DNA from: Bradyrhizobium barranii subsp. barranii
Lineage (GTDB): Bacteria > Pseudomonadota > Alphaproteobacteria > Rhizobiales > Xanthobacteraceae
DNA: 64,000 bases
Direction of reading: 5' to 3'
Assembly (NCBI RefSeq): GCF_017565645.3
Contig: NZ_CP086136.1
Location: 8,601,501 to 8,665,500 of the forward strand
Shown here: in pieces, positions 26,454 to 34,971 of the stretch
Layout of the letters: each line of letters starts with the position of its first letter
How positions within the stretch are numbered: position 1 is the first letter of the stretch
Position numbers and translations under genes: made by a program
Notes under the pieces: model-generated
The model's input: the letters and a program-made list of their open reading frames with translations, nothing else
What the model was told of the DNA's origin: nothing
Database searches by the model: none

Positions 26454-27584
26454 TCATTGCACGATGACGTCGGCCTGGAGTGCGCCGGCCGTTTTGATCG
26501 CCTGGAGGATCGCGATGATGCCCGACGGCTTCAGGCCGATCTGGTTCAGCCCGCGCACCAGGCGCTGGAGGTCGACGCCGCTCAGGATCGCCACCTGCGA
26601 TCCGGCCTCGTTGGCCTCGACCACGGTCTGGGGAACGACCACCGTCTGCCCTCGCGAGAACGGCGCCGGCTGCGACACCACGGGAAGCTCGGTGACACGA
26701 ACCGTCAGGTTGCCATGCGTCACGGCGACGGTCGATATGCGCACGTCGCGCCCGATCACCACCGTGCCGGTCCGCTCGTTGATCACCACTCGCGCCGGCG
26801 TGTCCGGCTCGACCGTCAACTCGCCGATTTCGGCGAGGAAGCGGACGGGGCCGATATGGCGCGGCTTCGACAGCACGATGGTGCGGTAGTCGCGCTCGAA
26901 GGCGATCTGCGCGCGGTAGCGGCCACCGGCGTAACCGTTGATGGCGTCGAGAATGCGTGTCGCGGTGACGAAATCAGGGTTCTTGAGCTCCAGCACCAGG
27001 AACTCCATCTCGTGGAGGCTTCCCTGCACCTCGCGCTCGACCAGCGCACCGTTCGGGATGCGGCCCGCCGTCGGCGTGCCCTGGCTGACGTTCTGTGCCT
27101 GCCCTCCCACACTGTAACCGGCGACCGTGACCGCGCCTTGTGCCACCGCATAGACCGCGCCGTCCGCCGCCCGCAGCGACGTCATCACCAGCGTGCCGCC
27201 GAGCAGCGAGGTCGCGTCGCCGAGCGACGATACGGTCACGTCCATGCGCTCACCCGCTCCGATCGAGGGCGCCAGATCCGCGGTCACCATAACGGCTGCG
27301 ACGTTGCGTGTGCGCAGCGTCGTCGGACGCGGGGGATTGTTGGTGCTCGTGGTCTCGTTCCTGACGTTGATGCCCATGTTCTCGAGCATCGATTGCAGGG
27401 ACTGCTCGGTGAACGGAGCGTTGCGGAGCGTGTCGCCGGTGCCGTTCAGGCCGATGACGAGGCCGTAACCGACGATCTGGTTTTCGCGCAATCCCTTGAT
27501 GTCCGCGATGTCCTTGATGCGGACGGCCGCCTGGGCGCTGGCGGCGGAAACGAGCAGGACGAGCGCAAGCAGGAATCTGGTCAT
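26454..27584 (-). CDS. flgI: P-ring protein FlgI
   Basis: A 376-residue periplasmic protein with a signal peptide (about residues 1-19) and the highly conserved FlgI core (RENQIVGYGLVIGLNGTGD). It forms the P-ring in the peptidoglycan layer. Longer in-frame readings up to 28109 run through flgA and are rejected; the ATG at 27584 overlaps the flgA stop by four bases. Confidence 0.97.
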   Translation of the reverse strand: MTRFLLALVLLVSAASAQAAVRIKDIADIKGLRENQIVGYGLVIGLNGTGDTLRNAPFTEQSLQSMLENMGINVRNETTSTNNPPRPTTLRTRNVAAVMVTADLAPSIGAGERMDVTVSSLGDATSLLGGTLVMTSLRAADGAVYAVAQGAVTVAGYSVGGQAQNVSQGTPTAGRIPNGALVEREVQGSLHEMEFLVLELKNPDFVTATRILDAINGYAGGRYRAQIAFERDYRTIVLSKPRHIGPVRFLAEIGELTVEPDTPARVVINERTGTVVIGRDVRISTVAVTHGNLTVRVTELPVVSQPAPFSRGQTVVVPQTVVEANEAGSQVAILSGVDLQRLVRGLNQIGLKPSGIIAILQAIKTAGALQADVIVQ

Positions 27585-28057
27585 GATCCATCCACGACCT
27601 TGACGGTGCCGTCCGGCTGGACGACGCCTCTGATGATCACGCCGGTGTCGGTGTTTCGTACCGGGATGAGCGCGCCGGTCGCACCCGACTGCATCGCCGC
27701 GCCGTAAGTGACGATCGACAGGCCGCTGTCTTCCACCACGACCTTGACCATGGCGCCGCGGGCAATCGTCCAGGGATCCTCCACCGAATTGGTCGGAATC
27801 GGCTGGCCTGGCAGCAGCGCGCGCCGCGCCATGCGTCCGACCAGGATCTGGCGTCCTTCGATGAACATGGCAACGCCGAGCACATTCGGCGCGAAGGCGC
27901 GTTCCGTGATCATGTCGTCCCGGATCAGCTCGCCGGCGCGGATCGACACGGCCGGCACGGGAAGCCGCTTCTCCTCGGCCGCGGCGACGCGCGCCGAGAC
28001 GAGAACCAGCAGCACGGCGGCCAACCCGCGCACCATCAAGCCCACCCTGTTCGACAT
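27581..28057 (-). CDS. flgA: P-ring assembly chaperone FlgA
   Basis: A 158-residue periplasmic protein with an N-terminal signal peptide and the SAF-type domain of FlgA (AGELIRDDMITER, then ALLPGQPI), the chaperone that lets FlgI polymerise. The start is uncertain: ATG at 28057 is used; GTG at 28066 and ATG at 28036 are in frame. Confidence 0.9.
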   Translation of the reverse strand: MSNRVGLMVRGLAAVLLVLVSARVAAAEEKRLPVPAVSIRAGELIRDDMITERAFAPNVLGVAMFIEGRQILVGRMARRALLPGQPIPTNSVEDPWTIARGAMVKVVVEDSGLSIVTYGAAMQSGATGALIPVRNTDTGVIIRGVVQPDGTVKVVDGS

Positions 28058-28071
28058 CGAGAACACCGGAA

Positions 28072-28860
28072 CTAGCGCATGCCCTTCGAGACAGTCTGGG
28101 CCATTTCATCCGAGGCCTGGATGACCTTGGCGTTCATTTCGTAGGCGCGCTGCGCCGAGATCAACTCGGTGATTTCCTTCACCGGGTCGACGTTCGAGGC
28201 TTCGAGATATTGCTGATTGATCTTGCCGTATCCGGAATCGCCCGGCAGCCCGACGACCGGCGTGCCGGACGCCGTGGTCTCGCGATAGAGGTTGCTGCCG
28301 AGCGGCTCGAGGCCCGCTTCGTTGGCGAAATTGGCGAGGTTGAGCTGGCCGATCTGCCGCGGGTTCACTTCCGTATCCAGCTTGGCAAACACCTGTCCGG
28401 TCTGGTTGACGACGACCTGAACCGTTCCCTGCGGTATCGTGATTGCGGGATCCAGCAGATAGCCGTCGGTGGTGACGAGCTGGCCGTTGGCGTTGGGGCT
28501 GAACGAGCCGGCGCGCGTGTATTGCACCTCGTTGTTCGGGCCGAGCACCTGAAACCAGCCGCGGCCGTTGATCGCAAGGTCGTAGGGATTGCCGGTCTGC
28601 GTGAGCGCGCCCTGGATGTGTAGCTTGCGGATGGCCGTCGACTTGACGCCGAGGCCGAGATTGGAGCCTTCCGGGATCGGCGAGGAGCCATTGACGTTCG
28701 CGACGCCCTGCATGCGGTCCATCTGGTAGAACAGATCGGTGAATTCCGCGCGCGCACGCTTGTACGACGTCGAGTTGATATTGGCGATGTTGTTCGCGAT
28801 GACTTCGATGTTGGTCTGCTGGGCGTTCATGCCCGTGGCCGCAATGGCGAGCGATTTCAC
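28072..28860 (-). CDS. flgG: distal rod protein FlgG
   Basis: A 262-residue rod protein with the rod/hook N-terminal motif ([18 protein letters not shown]) and C-terminal D0 helix. Length and pattern are normal for FlgG. Exported through the flagellar gate. Confidence 0.97.
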   Translation of the reverse strand: MKSLAIAATGMNAQQTNIEVIANNIANINSTSYKRARAEFTDLFYQMDRMQGVANVNGSSPIPEGSNLGLGVKSTAIRKLHIQGALTQTGNPYDLAINGRGWFQVLGPNNEVQYTRAGSFSPNANGQLVTTDGYLLDPAITIPQGTVQVVVNQTGQVFAKLDTEVNPRQIGQLNLANFANEAGLEPLGSNLYRETTASGTPVVGLPGDSGYGKINQQYLEASNVDPVKEITELISAQRAYEMNAKVIQASDEMAQTVSKGMR

Positions 28861-28877
28861 AGTTTCATTCCCTCAGA

Positions 28878-29207
28878 TCAAATCGACATCCGGACGACTT
28901 CTTGGTAGGCCTGCACGACCTTGTCGCGAACCGCGACCGCGGTCTGCAAGGCCTGCTCGGCCGACATCAGCGCCTCCACGACCTTCCGGGTCGATTCCTT
29001 GCCCTGCATCGCCGAGATCGACGCCGCTTCGCCCGCCTTCAGCGTCCCGATCGCGTCCGTCGTCACCTGCTTCATCACCGATTCGAATCCGACATCGTCG
29101 GTGGACTGAATGGCGGTCGGTGCCGCCGGCGCGATGGCCTGCGTCTCGGTCGCGCGGCTCGCCGCTTGCCCTGCGGAAATCGCGGTGGATGAAATCGCCT
29201 CAAGCAT
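28878..29207 (-). CDS. fliE: MS-ring to rod junction protein FliE
   Basis: A 109-residue helical protein with the FliE C-terminal pattern (ALQTAVAVRDKVVQAYQEV). It joins the MS-ring to the proximal rod and is the first rod-type export substrate. It sits between flgC and flgG. Confidence 0.95.
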   Translation of the reverse strand: MLEAISSTAISAGQAASRATETQAIAPAAPTAIQSTDDVGFESVMKQVTTDAIGTLKAGEAASISAMQGKESTRKVVEALMSAEQALQTAVAVRDKVVQAYQEVVRMSI

Positions 29208-29209
29208 TA

Positions 29210-29626
29210 TCAGCTCCTCAGCAGGTCGATGGTCATGCCCAGCATCGACCGCACCTGTTTCACGACCTGGAGATTGGCTTCATAGGACCGGTTGACTTCC
29301 CGCATGTCGGCCATCTCGATCATCATGTTGACGTTCGGCAGCTTGACGTAACCGGCCTTGTCGGCGGCGGGATGTCCCGGCTCGTACTCTACGCGGTACG
29401 GCGTGGTGTCGACCCCGATCTCCTTGACCTTCGCAAGCTGCGCGCCCGAGGCACGGTCCATCGCGGCATCGAAGGTGATGGTCTTGCGCTGATACGGATC
29501 GGCGCCGGCCGTGCGCCCCGTCGAGGTCGCGTTGGCTAGGTTTTCCGAAACGATGCGCATGCGCGTCGACTGCGCTTCGAGCCCGGAGCTCGCGACCGTC
29601 AATGACGCTTGCAGTGAGTCCAGCAT
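29210..29626 (-). CDS. flgC: proximal rod protein FlgC
   Basis: A 138-residue rod protein with the motif [11 protein letters not shown] near the N-terminus and the C-terminal rod helix ([21 protein letters not shown]). Normal length. The fliE start lies 2 bases after its stop. Confidence 0.96.
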   Translation of the reverse strand: MLDSLQASLTVASSGLEAQSTRMRIVSENLANATSTGRTAGADPYQRKTITFDAAMDRASGAQLAKVKEIGVDTTPYRVEYEPGHPAADKAGYVKLPNVNMMIEMADMREVNRSYEANLQVVKQVRSMLGMTIDLLRS

Positions 29627-29637
29627 GTCAATTCACC

Positions 29638-30018
29638 TCAGCTCTTCGCGCTCGACAGCAGCATGCGGTGAAACGACCGCACGACCGCCGAGTTCATCGA
29701 GTAGTCGCGACTGACGTCGCTGCCCTTGATCATTTCCTGCTCGAGGCTGACGGAGTTGCCGGAGTGAACCACTTCCCAGCTGTCCTTCTTCGCGGTCTTC
29801 CGCGTATCGGTCTCGGCCGCGGACAATTGCATGTGCGAGGGCGACGTCGTCGCGAGCCTGACCGGCGTGGCGTCGAGCACCTTGTTGAAGGGCTCGACGT
29901 CGCGCGCCTTGAAGCCCGGCGTATTGGCGTTGGCGACGTTGGTCGCGATGGTCGACTGGCGGAGCTCGAGGTACCGCGCCTGCGACGATGCGAGTTCGAA
30001 GAGATAAAGCGGTCCCAC
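29638..30018 (-). CDS. flgB: proximal rod protein FlgB
   Basis: A 126-residue rod protein with the motif TNVANANTPGFKARDVEPF. First gene of the long flgB-flgC-fliE-flgG-flgA-flgI-motE-flgH-fliL-fliP operon; an operator candidate lies 45 bases upstream, in the 85-base gap after flhB. Confidence 0.96.
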   Translation of the reverse strand: MGPLYLFELASSQARYLELRQSTIATNVANANTPGFKARDVEPFNKVLDATPVRLATTSPSHMQLSAAETDTRKTAKKDSWEVVHSGNSVSLEQEMIKGSDVSRDYSMNSAVVRSFHRMLLSSAKS

Positions 30019-30062
30019 GACGGCCCCATGCTGATTTCTTAAGATTAAGTTTAGGGCCGCAA

Positions 30063-30078
30063 GCTTTCGTCAGGCTGA
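30063..30078 (-). promoter_or_regulatory. candidate LafR operator upstream of flgB
   Basis: In the minus direction: TCAGC, six bases (CTGACG), AAAGC, then TT, 45 bases upstream of the flgB start. Confidence 0.55.
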
Positions 30079-30103
30079 TGCAGCCGACGCTATGCTCGGA
30101 AAT

Positions 30104-31189
30104 CTACTGAACCTTCTCGGTCCGCGGCGCCTGCTTGGACTGCAGGAAGTAGATGATCTCGGCGACCGGCCGGAAGAATTCCGCCGGAATCACCTGGTCG
30201 ACCTGAACCGCCTCATAGAGCGCGCGCGCCAGCGCCTTGTTCTCGATCACCGGAATCCGGTTCTGCTCGGCGACTTCGCGGATCTTCAGCGCGATCACGT
30301 CCATGCCCTTGGCGACGACCATGGGCGCTGCGTTTTCCTCGCGCTTGTAGCGCAGCGCGATCGCGAAGTGCGTCGGGTTGGCGATCACCAGCGTCGCGCG
30401 CGAGGCGGATGCGATCATGCGTTGGCGCGAACGGTCGCGCGCCAGCGAGCGCAGGCGCGCCTTGATCAGGGGATCGCCTTCCGCCTGCTTGTGCTCGTCC
30501 TTGATCTCCTGCTTGGTCATGCGCAGCTCGCGCCGCCAGTGGAAGCGCGCCCAGGCGAGATCGATCGCGACCAGGACGATGGTGGCGATGCAGATCGCCG
30601 AGACGATCCGCATCGCGATGTTGAGAATCATCTCCGGTAGCGCGACCGGATCCGTATACATCGCCTCGAACGCCCGGGCTTCGGACGAGCGCAGCACGAA
30701 CACGACGACGACCGTCACCGAGACGAGCTTGAACAGCGACTTGGCGAATTCGACGAGGCCCTGCGTTCCGAACAGCCGGCTCCAGCCGCTGATCGGGGAG
30801 ATTCGCGACAGCTGCGGCTTGATGCGCTCCAGCACCAGGCGCGGCGCATTCTGCAGCAACGATGCGGCGAGGCCGAACACCGCCAGGGTGACGACCAGCG
30901 GCACCAGGAATCGCAACGCCTCGAGGCCCACCACCGTGAGCAGGTTGCGCGCGTCCGCGCCGTTGCTGAGAGGGAAGCCTTCGGGATCGTCGAGCAGGCT
31001 CTTCAGCGTCGGCGTCAATTGCTGTACGCCCTGGCCGATCAGGAACGCCTGGATCACCATCAGCGCGGCCATCGAGGCGAAGATAGAAGCCTCCCGAGAG
31101 ACCGGGATTTTGCCCTGTTCGAGCGAATCGCGGACTTTCTTCTCGGTCGGCTCTTCTGTCTTGCTCTCCTGATCGGATGTTTCTGCCAT
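30104..31189 (-). CDS. flhB: export substrate-specificity switch protein FlhB
   Basis: A 361-residue protein with four membrane segments in the first 215 residues and a C-terminal cytoplasmic domain containing the self-cleavage motif NPTH (near residue 275). After FliK signals hook completion, FlhB switches export to filament proteins. Normal length; last gene of the motA operon, 13 bases after the fliG stop. Confidence 0.97.
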   Translation of the reverse strand: MAETSDQESKTEEPTEKKVRDSLEQGKIPVSREASIFASMAALMVIQAFLIGQGVQQLTPTLKSLLDDPEGFPLSNGADARNLLTVVGLEALRFLVPLVVTLAVFGLAASLLQNAPRLVLERIKPQLSRISPISGWSRLFGTQGLVEFAKSLFKLVSVTVVVVFVLRSSEARAFEAMYTDPVALPEMILNIAMRIVSAICIATIVLVAIDLAWARFHWRRELRMTKQEIKDEHKQAEGDPLIKARLRSLARDRSRQRMIASASRATLVIANPTHFAIALRYKREENAAPMVVAKGMDVIALKIREVAEQNRIPVIENKALARALYEAVQVDQVIPAEFFRPVAEIIYFLQSKQAPRTEKVQ

Positions 31190-31202
31190 GCCCGTTCAGC
31201 GG

Positions 31203-32246
31203 TCAGCGGAAGACCAGCTCGTCCTCCTGCTCGGGGTTGAGCTCGATTTCGCCCTTTTCCGCCAGGTCGAGTGCAAGGTCGGTGATGACGCGGCGCGCCT
31301 CCAGCACGTCGCGCTGGTTCGACGGCTCGCCGATGGCGAGTTCGTGCTCGACGACGCGGCGGACGCGCGAGGCAACCGAGGACAGGATGAGTTCGCGGAA
31401 ATGCTTGTCCGTGCCCTTCAGCGCGATAACAGATGCGATCGGTCGGCACCTGGTCGAAGATCATGGTGCGCGCCTTCGGGGTCAAATTGACCACGTCGTC
31501 GAAGGTGAACAGCAGTTCCTTCAGAACTTCGGCCGACTTCGGACGCTTCTCCGACAAGCTCTTCAGCATGTCCTCGATATGGCCGCGCTCCATCTTGTTG
31601 ATGATGTCCGCGACGCGCGCGTAGGTGTCGGCGCCGAGGTTGCGGGCGAAATTGAGCGTCAGGTCCTCGTGCAGGGTCTTCTCGAGGACTTTCATGGCGT
31701 CGTCGACGATCGGCTTGAGGCTGAGGACGCGCCGCATCAGCTCGTTGCGCAGGCTCGCGACGGCAGCTGGCTCATCACCTTGGCGGCGCAGGACGGCTTG
31801 ACCTTGGACAGGATCAGCGCCGCGGTTTGCGGATGCTCCTTGGAGAGGTACGTCGCCAGCGAGTTTTCCGACACCGACGAGACGCGGTCCCACACCGACC
31901 GGCTCGAATTGCCGAGCAGGTCCGACATGATTGCCGAGACCTGGTCGGCAGGCAGCACGTCGCCGAGCACGGCTTCAAGACCGCCGATGGTGCCGAGAAT
32001 GTTGGCGCCCATCGAGAATTGCTGGGCGAACTCCTCGACGATCGACTCGAGCTCCTGCGCGGTGATCGGCCGCAGCTCGGCCGCGGCCTTGGTGACGATG
32101 CGGATATCCTGCGGCTCGAACTGCGAGAGCACGCTCGCGGCCGCCTGCCGGCCCATGGCCAGCAGGAGTGCCGCGACCTTTTCCGTTCCGCCCAGCGTGG
32201 CAACGCCTCGCTGCTTGATAGGAGCGACGCCGACCTGTGCCGCCAT
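31203..32246 (-). pseudogene. fliG: rotor switch protein FliG, two frameshifts
   Basis: The N-terminal part (from 32246), middle and C-terminal part of FliG are all well conserved but lie in three consecutive reading segments. The first break, near 31765, is loss of one G in the coding strand (CCG-TCGCG for CCG-GTCGCG, residues LPVASLRNEL). The second, near 31429-31435, is gain of one T (ATC-T-GTT, residues DRI to VIALKGTD), which returns to the first frame and runs to the stop at 31203. As written, translation ends at 31737. FliG couples stator torque to the rotor and is indispensable, and no other copy is in the window. Sequencing error is the simplest explanation; otherwise motility from this cluster is lost. 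Confidence 0.88.
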
Positions 32247-32248
32247 GA

Positions 32249-32623
32249 TCAGGTATCACCCTGCCCCAGCGGTCCGACGATCTCCGTGAGCGAGACGCCG
32301 AAGCGGGAATTGTCCTCTTCGACGACAACCACTTCGCCGCGGGCAACGACGCGGCCATTGACCACGACGTCGACCGGCTCGCCGACACGGTGATCGAGCG
32401 GAACCACCGCGCCGCGGCCGAGCTTCATCAGGTTCGCGACCGGAATGGTCGCAGATCCCAGCACCACCTGCATCGTGACGGGAATGCGCAGGATGGCATC
32501 GACATTGGCGAATTTGCCGGTTTCGTCCGCCGTGCGCGCGGCGATCTCCGCCAGCCGCTCCAGCGGAGACGCATCGGTCTCTCCCGATGCCGATGCAGAC
32601 TCATATTCGAAAGATTGCGCCAT
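32249..32623 (-). CDS. fliN: rotor switch protein FliN
   Basis: A 124-residue protein with a variable acidic N-terminus and the C-terminal SpoA/FliN domain (IPVTMQVVLGSATIPV, then RGAVVPLDHRVGEPVDV). It forms the lower C-ring and docks FliH-FliI. Its stop lies 2 bases before the fliG start. Confidence 0.95.
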   Translation of the reverse strand: MAQSFEYESASASGETDASPLERLAEIAARTADETGKFANVDAILRIPVTMQVVLGSATIPVANLMKLGRGAVVPLDHRVGEPVDVVVNGRVVARGEVVVVEEDNSRFGVSLTEIVGPLGQGDT

Positions 32624-32699
32624 TTGGTATCGCCTCTTGGTATTTCCGCTCCCGGAGCGCCGCGACGGTCCGATCGCACGTGTCCTTCAAGTCCCGAAT

Positions 32700-33014
32700 T
32701 CAATGCTTGTTCGCCTCGGCGCCGCTCACGGTTGAGGCCGGTTGGAGCCCGCTCCGCGCGTCGAGCGCCGCAATCGCCTCGTGGGCCTGATCTATCTTCG
32801 TGCTCAGCACGTTGGCGAGCCGGCCGAGATTTGCGGTGGAATCATGCGCGGCGGTGATGACGGTGTCGAAGGCGCCCGCCGTCTCGTGGACGATGGTCGA
32901 GAACTCGCCCTGGTAACTGCGCAGCCGCGCCAATTCGCGGTGCATCCGGGTCACCCTCATGCTGGTGAACGCCAGCGCGATCAGCAGCACGGCATCAACG
33001 AGATAGGATATCAT
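32700..33014 (-). CDS. small membrane coiled-coil protein between fliM and fliN
   Basis: A 104-residue protein with an N-terminal membrane segment (about residues 3-18) and a long helical region. The ATG at 33014 overlaps the end of fliM by 20 bases, which ties it to the motor operon. A protein of similar shape, between fliM and other switch genes, is known in other alphaproteobacteria (DUF6468/PflI-like), but I cannot confirm homology by eye. Function unknown; a flagellar role is inferred from position. Confidence 0.6.
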   Translation of the reverse strand: MISYLVDAVLLIALAFTSMRVTRMHRELARLRSYQGEFSTIVHETAGAFDTVITAAHDSTANLGRLANVLSTKIDQAHEAIAALDARSGLQPASTVSGAEANKH

Positions 33015-33936
33015 CGACGAACTCCCGCTTCTGATCGACGGGATCGGCCACCTGCATGGCGTAATAGCCATCGAGCTGGCCGATCTGACACCAGAACAGC
33101 ACCTGGTTGTTGCTCTCGAGCCGGGCCAGCGTGCGCGGCGTGGCCTCGAGCTCCAGAACCTGCCCCACCTTGAATTGCACGACGTCCTCGAGGGAAATCA
33201 TCTTCTCGTCGAGCACCGCGCTCAGCGTCACTTCGGTACGGTGAACCTCGCTCTCCATCTGCTCGCGCCAGCGCGGATCGGCCGCGCGGCCATCGCTGAC
33301 GACGACGTGGGCGAGCTTCTGCCTGAGCGGATTGAGCGCGGAGTGCGGAATGATCAGGAACATCTGGCCGCCGCGATAGAGCGCCTGCACCATCATGTTC
33401 GCGCAGATCGACATATTGCTGGCGCGGCCAATCGCGAGCGACGCCATCGCCGTCTCGACTCGCTCGACACGGAAGGTGACATTGGAGGTGCCGGCGAAGG
33501 CGCCCTGCAGCGCCTTGGCGAACCGCTCAAACAGTGCCTGGACCAGCCGGATCTCGATGTTCGAGAAGGTGCGTTCGACGTCGAGCGGCGGTTCGGCGCC
33601 GTCAGAGCCGAACATCGCCTCGACCATGGTGAAGACGAAGTCGCGATCCAGCATAATGATGACGCGCGAGTCCCACTGCTCGGCATAGAGCACGGCGGCA
33701 ACCGCGTTGCCCTCGTAATCCTTGATGATGTCGCCGAGCGGGTCGTTGGTGATGCCGTTGACGGAGAAGTAGCACGGCGTTCCGGCCATCGGCTGCAGGC
33801 TGTCGGTGCACGATGCCGCCATGCGATCGAAGATCACATTGAGCATCGGCATGCGTTCGATCGATATGCCAGCGGCGTCCAGCAGGTAGTTCGGCAGCTG
33901 CTTCCGCTGATCGACGTCGAGGTCTTCCGTCATCAT
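32995..33936 (-). CDS. fliM: rotor switch protein FliM
   Basis: A 313-residue C-ring protein with a middle CheC-like domain (around residues 45-230) and a C-terminal SpoA domain that pairs with FliN. The N-terminal 15 residues (MMTEDLDVDQRKQLPNYLL) do not show the usual CheY-binding LSQxEIDALL motif, so coupling to chemotaxis may differ or be absent. The start overlaps the motA stop by four bases. Confidence 0.93.
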   Translation of the reverse strand: MMTEDLDVDQRKQLPNYLLDAAGISIERMPMLNVIFDRMAASCTDSLQPMAGTPCYFSVNGITNDPLGDIIKDYEGNAVAAVLYAEQWDSRVIIMLDRDFVFTMVEAMFGSDGAEPPLDVERTFSNIEIRLVQALFERFAKALQGAFAGTSNVTFRVERVETAMASLAIGRASNMSICANMMVQALYRGGQMFLIIPHSALNPLRQKLAHVVVSDGRAADPRWREQMESEVHRTEVTLSAVLDEKMISLEDVVQFKVGQVLELEATPRTLARLESNNQVLFWCQIGQLDGYYAMQVADPVDQKREFVDDILSR

Positions 33937-34817
33937 GCGCGGGCAGCCTTCGGTTCAGCCTCGGTCGCGACGGCCTTCGGACCCGCGATCGTCTCGTTCT
34001 CGACCACGTCGATCGACGGCCGTTCGCCGCTCGCGATCATCTTGCGACCGTGCTCGACGGCGATCTGCGGCATGGCGCCGTTCATGAACGCCAGCAGCGT
34101 CTGCTTGACGATGATGTAGGGCCGGCAGCGCTTCTCTCGCGTCATCTTGATCTTGATCGCGAAGGGCGAGAGGACGCCGTAGGACAGGAAGATGCCGGCG
34201 AAGGTGCCGACGAGCGCCGCGCCGATGAAGCCGCCAAGGAGCTTCGGCGACTGGTCGAGCGCGCCCATGGCCTTGATGACGCCGAGCACGGCGGCGACGA
34301 TGCCGAGCGCCGGCAGCGCCTCGGACACCACCACCATCGAATTGTAGGGCGCCAGCTTGGCCTTCACGATGGTGTGGATCTCTTCGTCCATCAGCGCTTC
34401 GATCTCGTGCGTGCGCGCATTGCCCATGATGATGAGGCGGACATAGTCGCAGATGAACTGCAGCAACGGCGGGTCCCCGAGGACGCTCGGGAACGCCTTG
34501 AAGATCTCCGAGGACGCGGGATCGTCGATATGCGCCTCGACCTCGTTGCGGCCCTTGCCCCGCAGCTCCCGCATCAGGGCATGGAGCGCTCCGAGCAGAT
34601 CGAGGTAATAGCGCTCACTCGGCACCGCGCCGGTGATGGCCTGCATGCAGGCCACGCCGGTATCAACGACCGTTTTCCACGGATTGGCGACGATGAAGGT
34701 GCCGATCGCGGTGCCCAGGATGATCACGAATTCCCACGGCTGCATGAGCACGGCCAGATGCCCGCCCATGGCGGCAAATCCGCCGAGCAGTGCCGCGACC
34801 GTGATGAAAATCCCCAC
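33933..34817 (-). CDS. motA: motor stator protein MotA
   Basis: A 294-residue stator protein with four membrane segments and the MotA pattern, including the cytoplasmic loop with charged residues and the TM3-TM4 proline region. I start it at GTG 34817, giving MGIFITVAALLGGF, which matches the family N-terminus; the in-frame extension to 34982 would overlap the divergent gene and its operator. First gene of motA-fliM-unknown-fliN-fliG-flhB. Confidence 0.93.
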   Translation of the reverse strand: MGIFITVAALLGGFAAMGGHLAVLMQPWEFVIILGTAIGTFIVANPWKTVVDTGVACMQAITGAVPSERYYLDLLGALHALMRELRGKGRNEVEAHIDDPASSEIFKAFPSVLGDPPLLQFICDYVRLIIMGNARTHEIEALMDEEIHTIVKAKLAPYNSMVVVSEALPALGIVAAVLGVIKAMGALDQSPKLLGGFIGAALVGTFAGIFLSYGVLSPFAIKIKMTREKRCRPYIIVKQTLLAFMNGAMPQIAVEHGRKMIASGERPSIDVVENETIAGPKAVATEAEPKAARA

Positions 34818-34875
34818 GAAACTGAGCAACGCGCCACTCCATCGCCGATCCCATTGGGAATATCTAGTCGGCGAC

Positions 34876-34891
34876 GCTTGCGCGAGGCTGG
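34876..34891 (-). promoter_or_regulatory. candidate LafR operator of the motA operon
   Basis: In the minus direction: CCAGC, six bases (CTCGCG), CAAGC, 59 bases upstream of the motA start. It forms one arm of a 16-base inverted repeat with the next site. Confidence 0.65.
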
Positions 34892-34902
34892 CTTCGTGGT
34901 CG

Positions 34903-34918
34903 CCAGCCCCGCGCAAGC
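34903..34918 (+). promoter_or_regulatory. candidate LafR operator of the DUF1217-flgF-fliI operon
   Basis: In the plus direction: CCAGC, six bases (CCCGCG), CAAGC, 54 bases upstream of the start at 34972. The only plus-strand flagellar operon carries the motif on the plus strand, which shows that its orientation follows transcription. Confidence 0.65.
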
Positions 34919-34971
34919 AATTGGCGGCAGCTTGAGACGAAGTCGCAACGGCGGCCAGAGGGGCGCGTGCC

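Noticed and set aside
26454..28109. One 551-residue FlgI with a long N-terminal extension
   Set aside because: The extension is flgA read in another frame; FlgI begins with a normal signal peptide at 27584.
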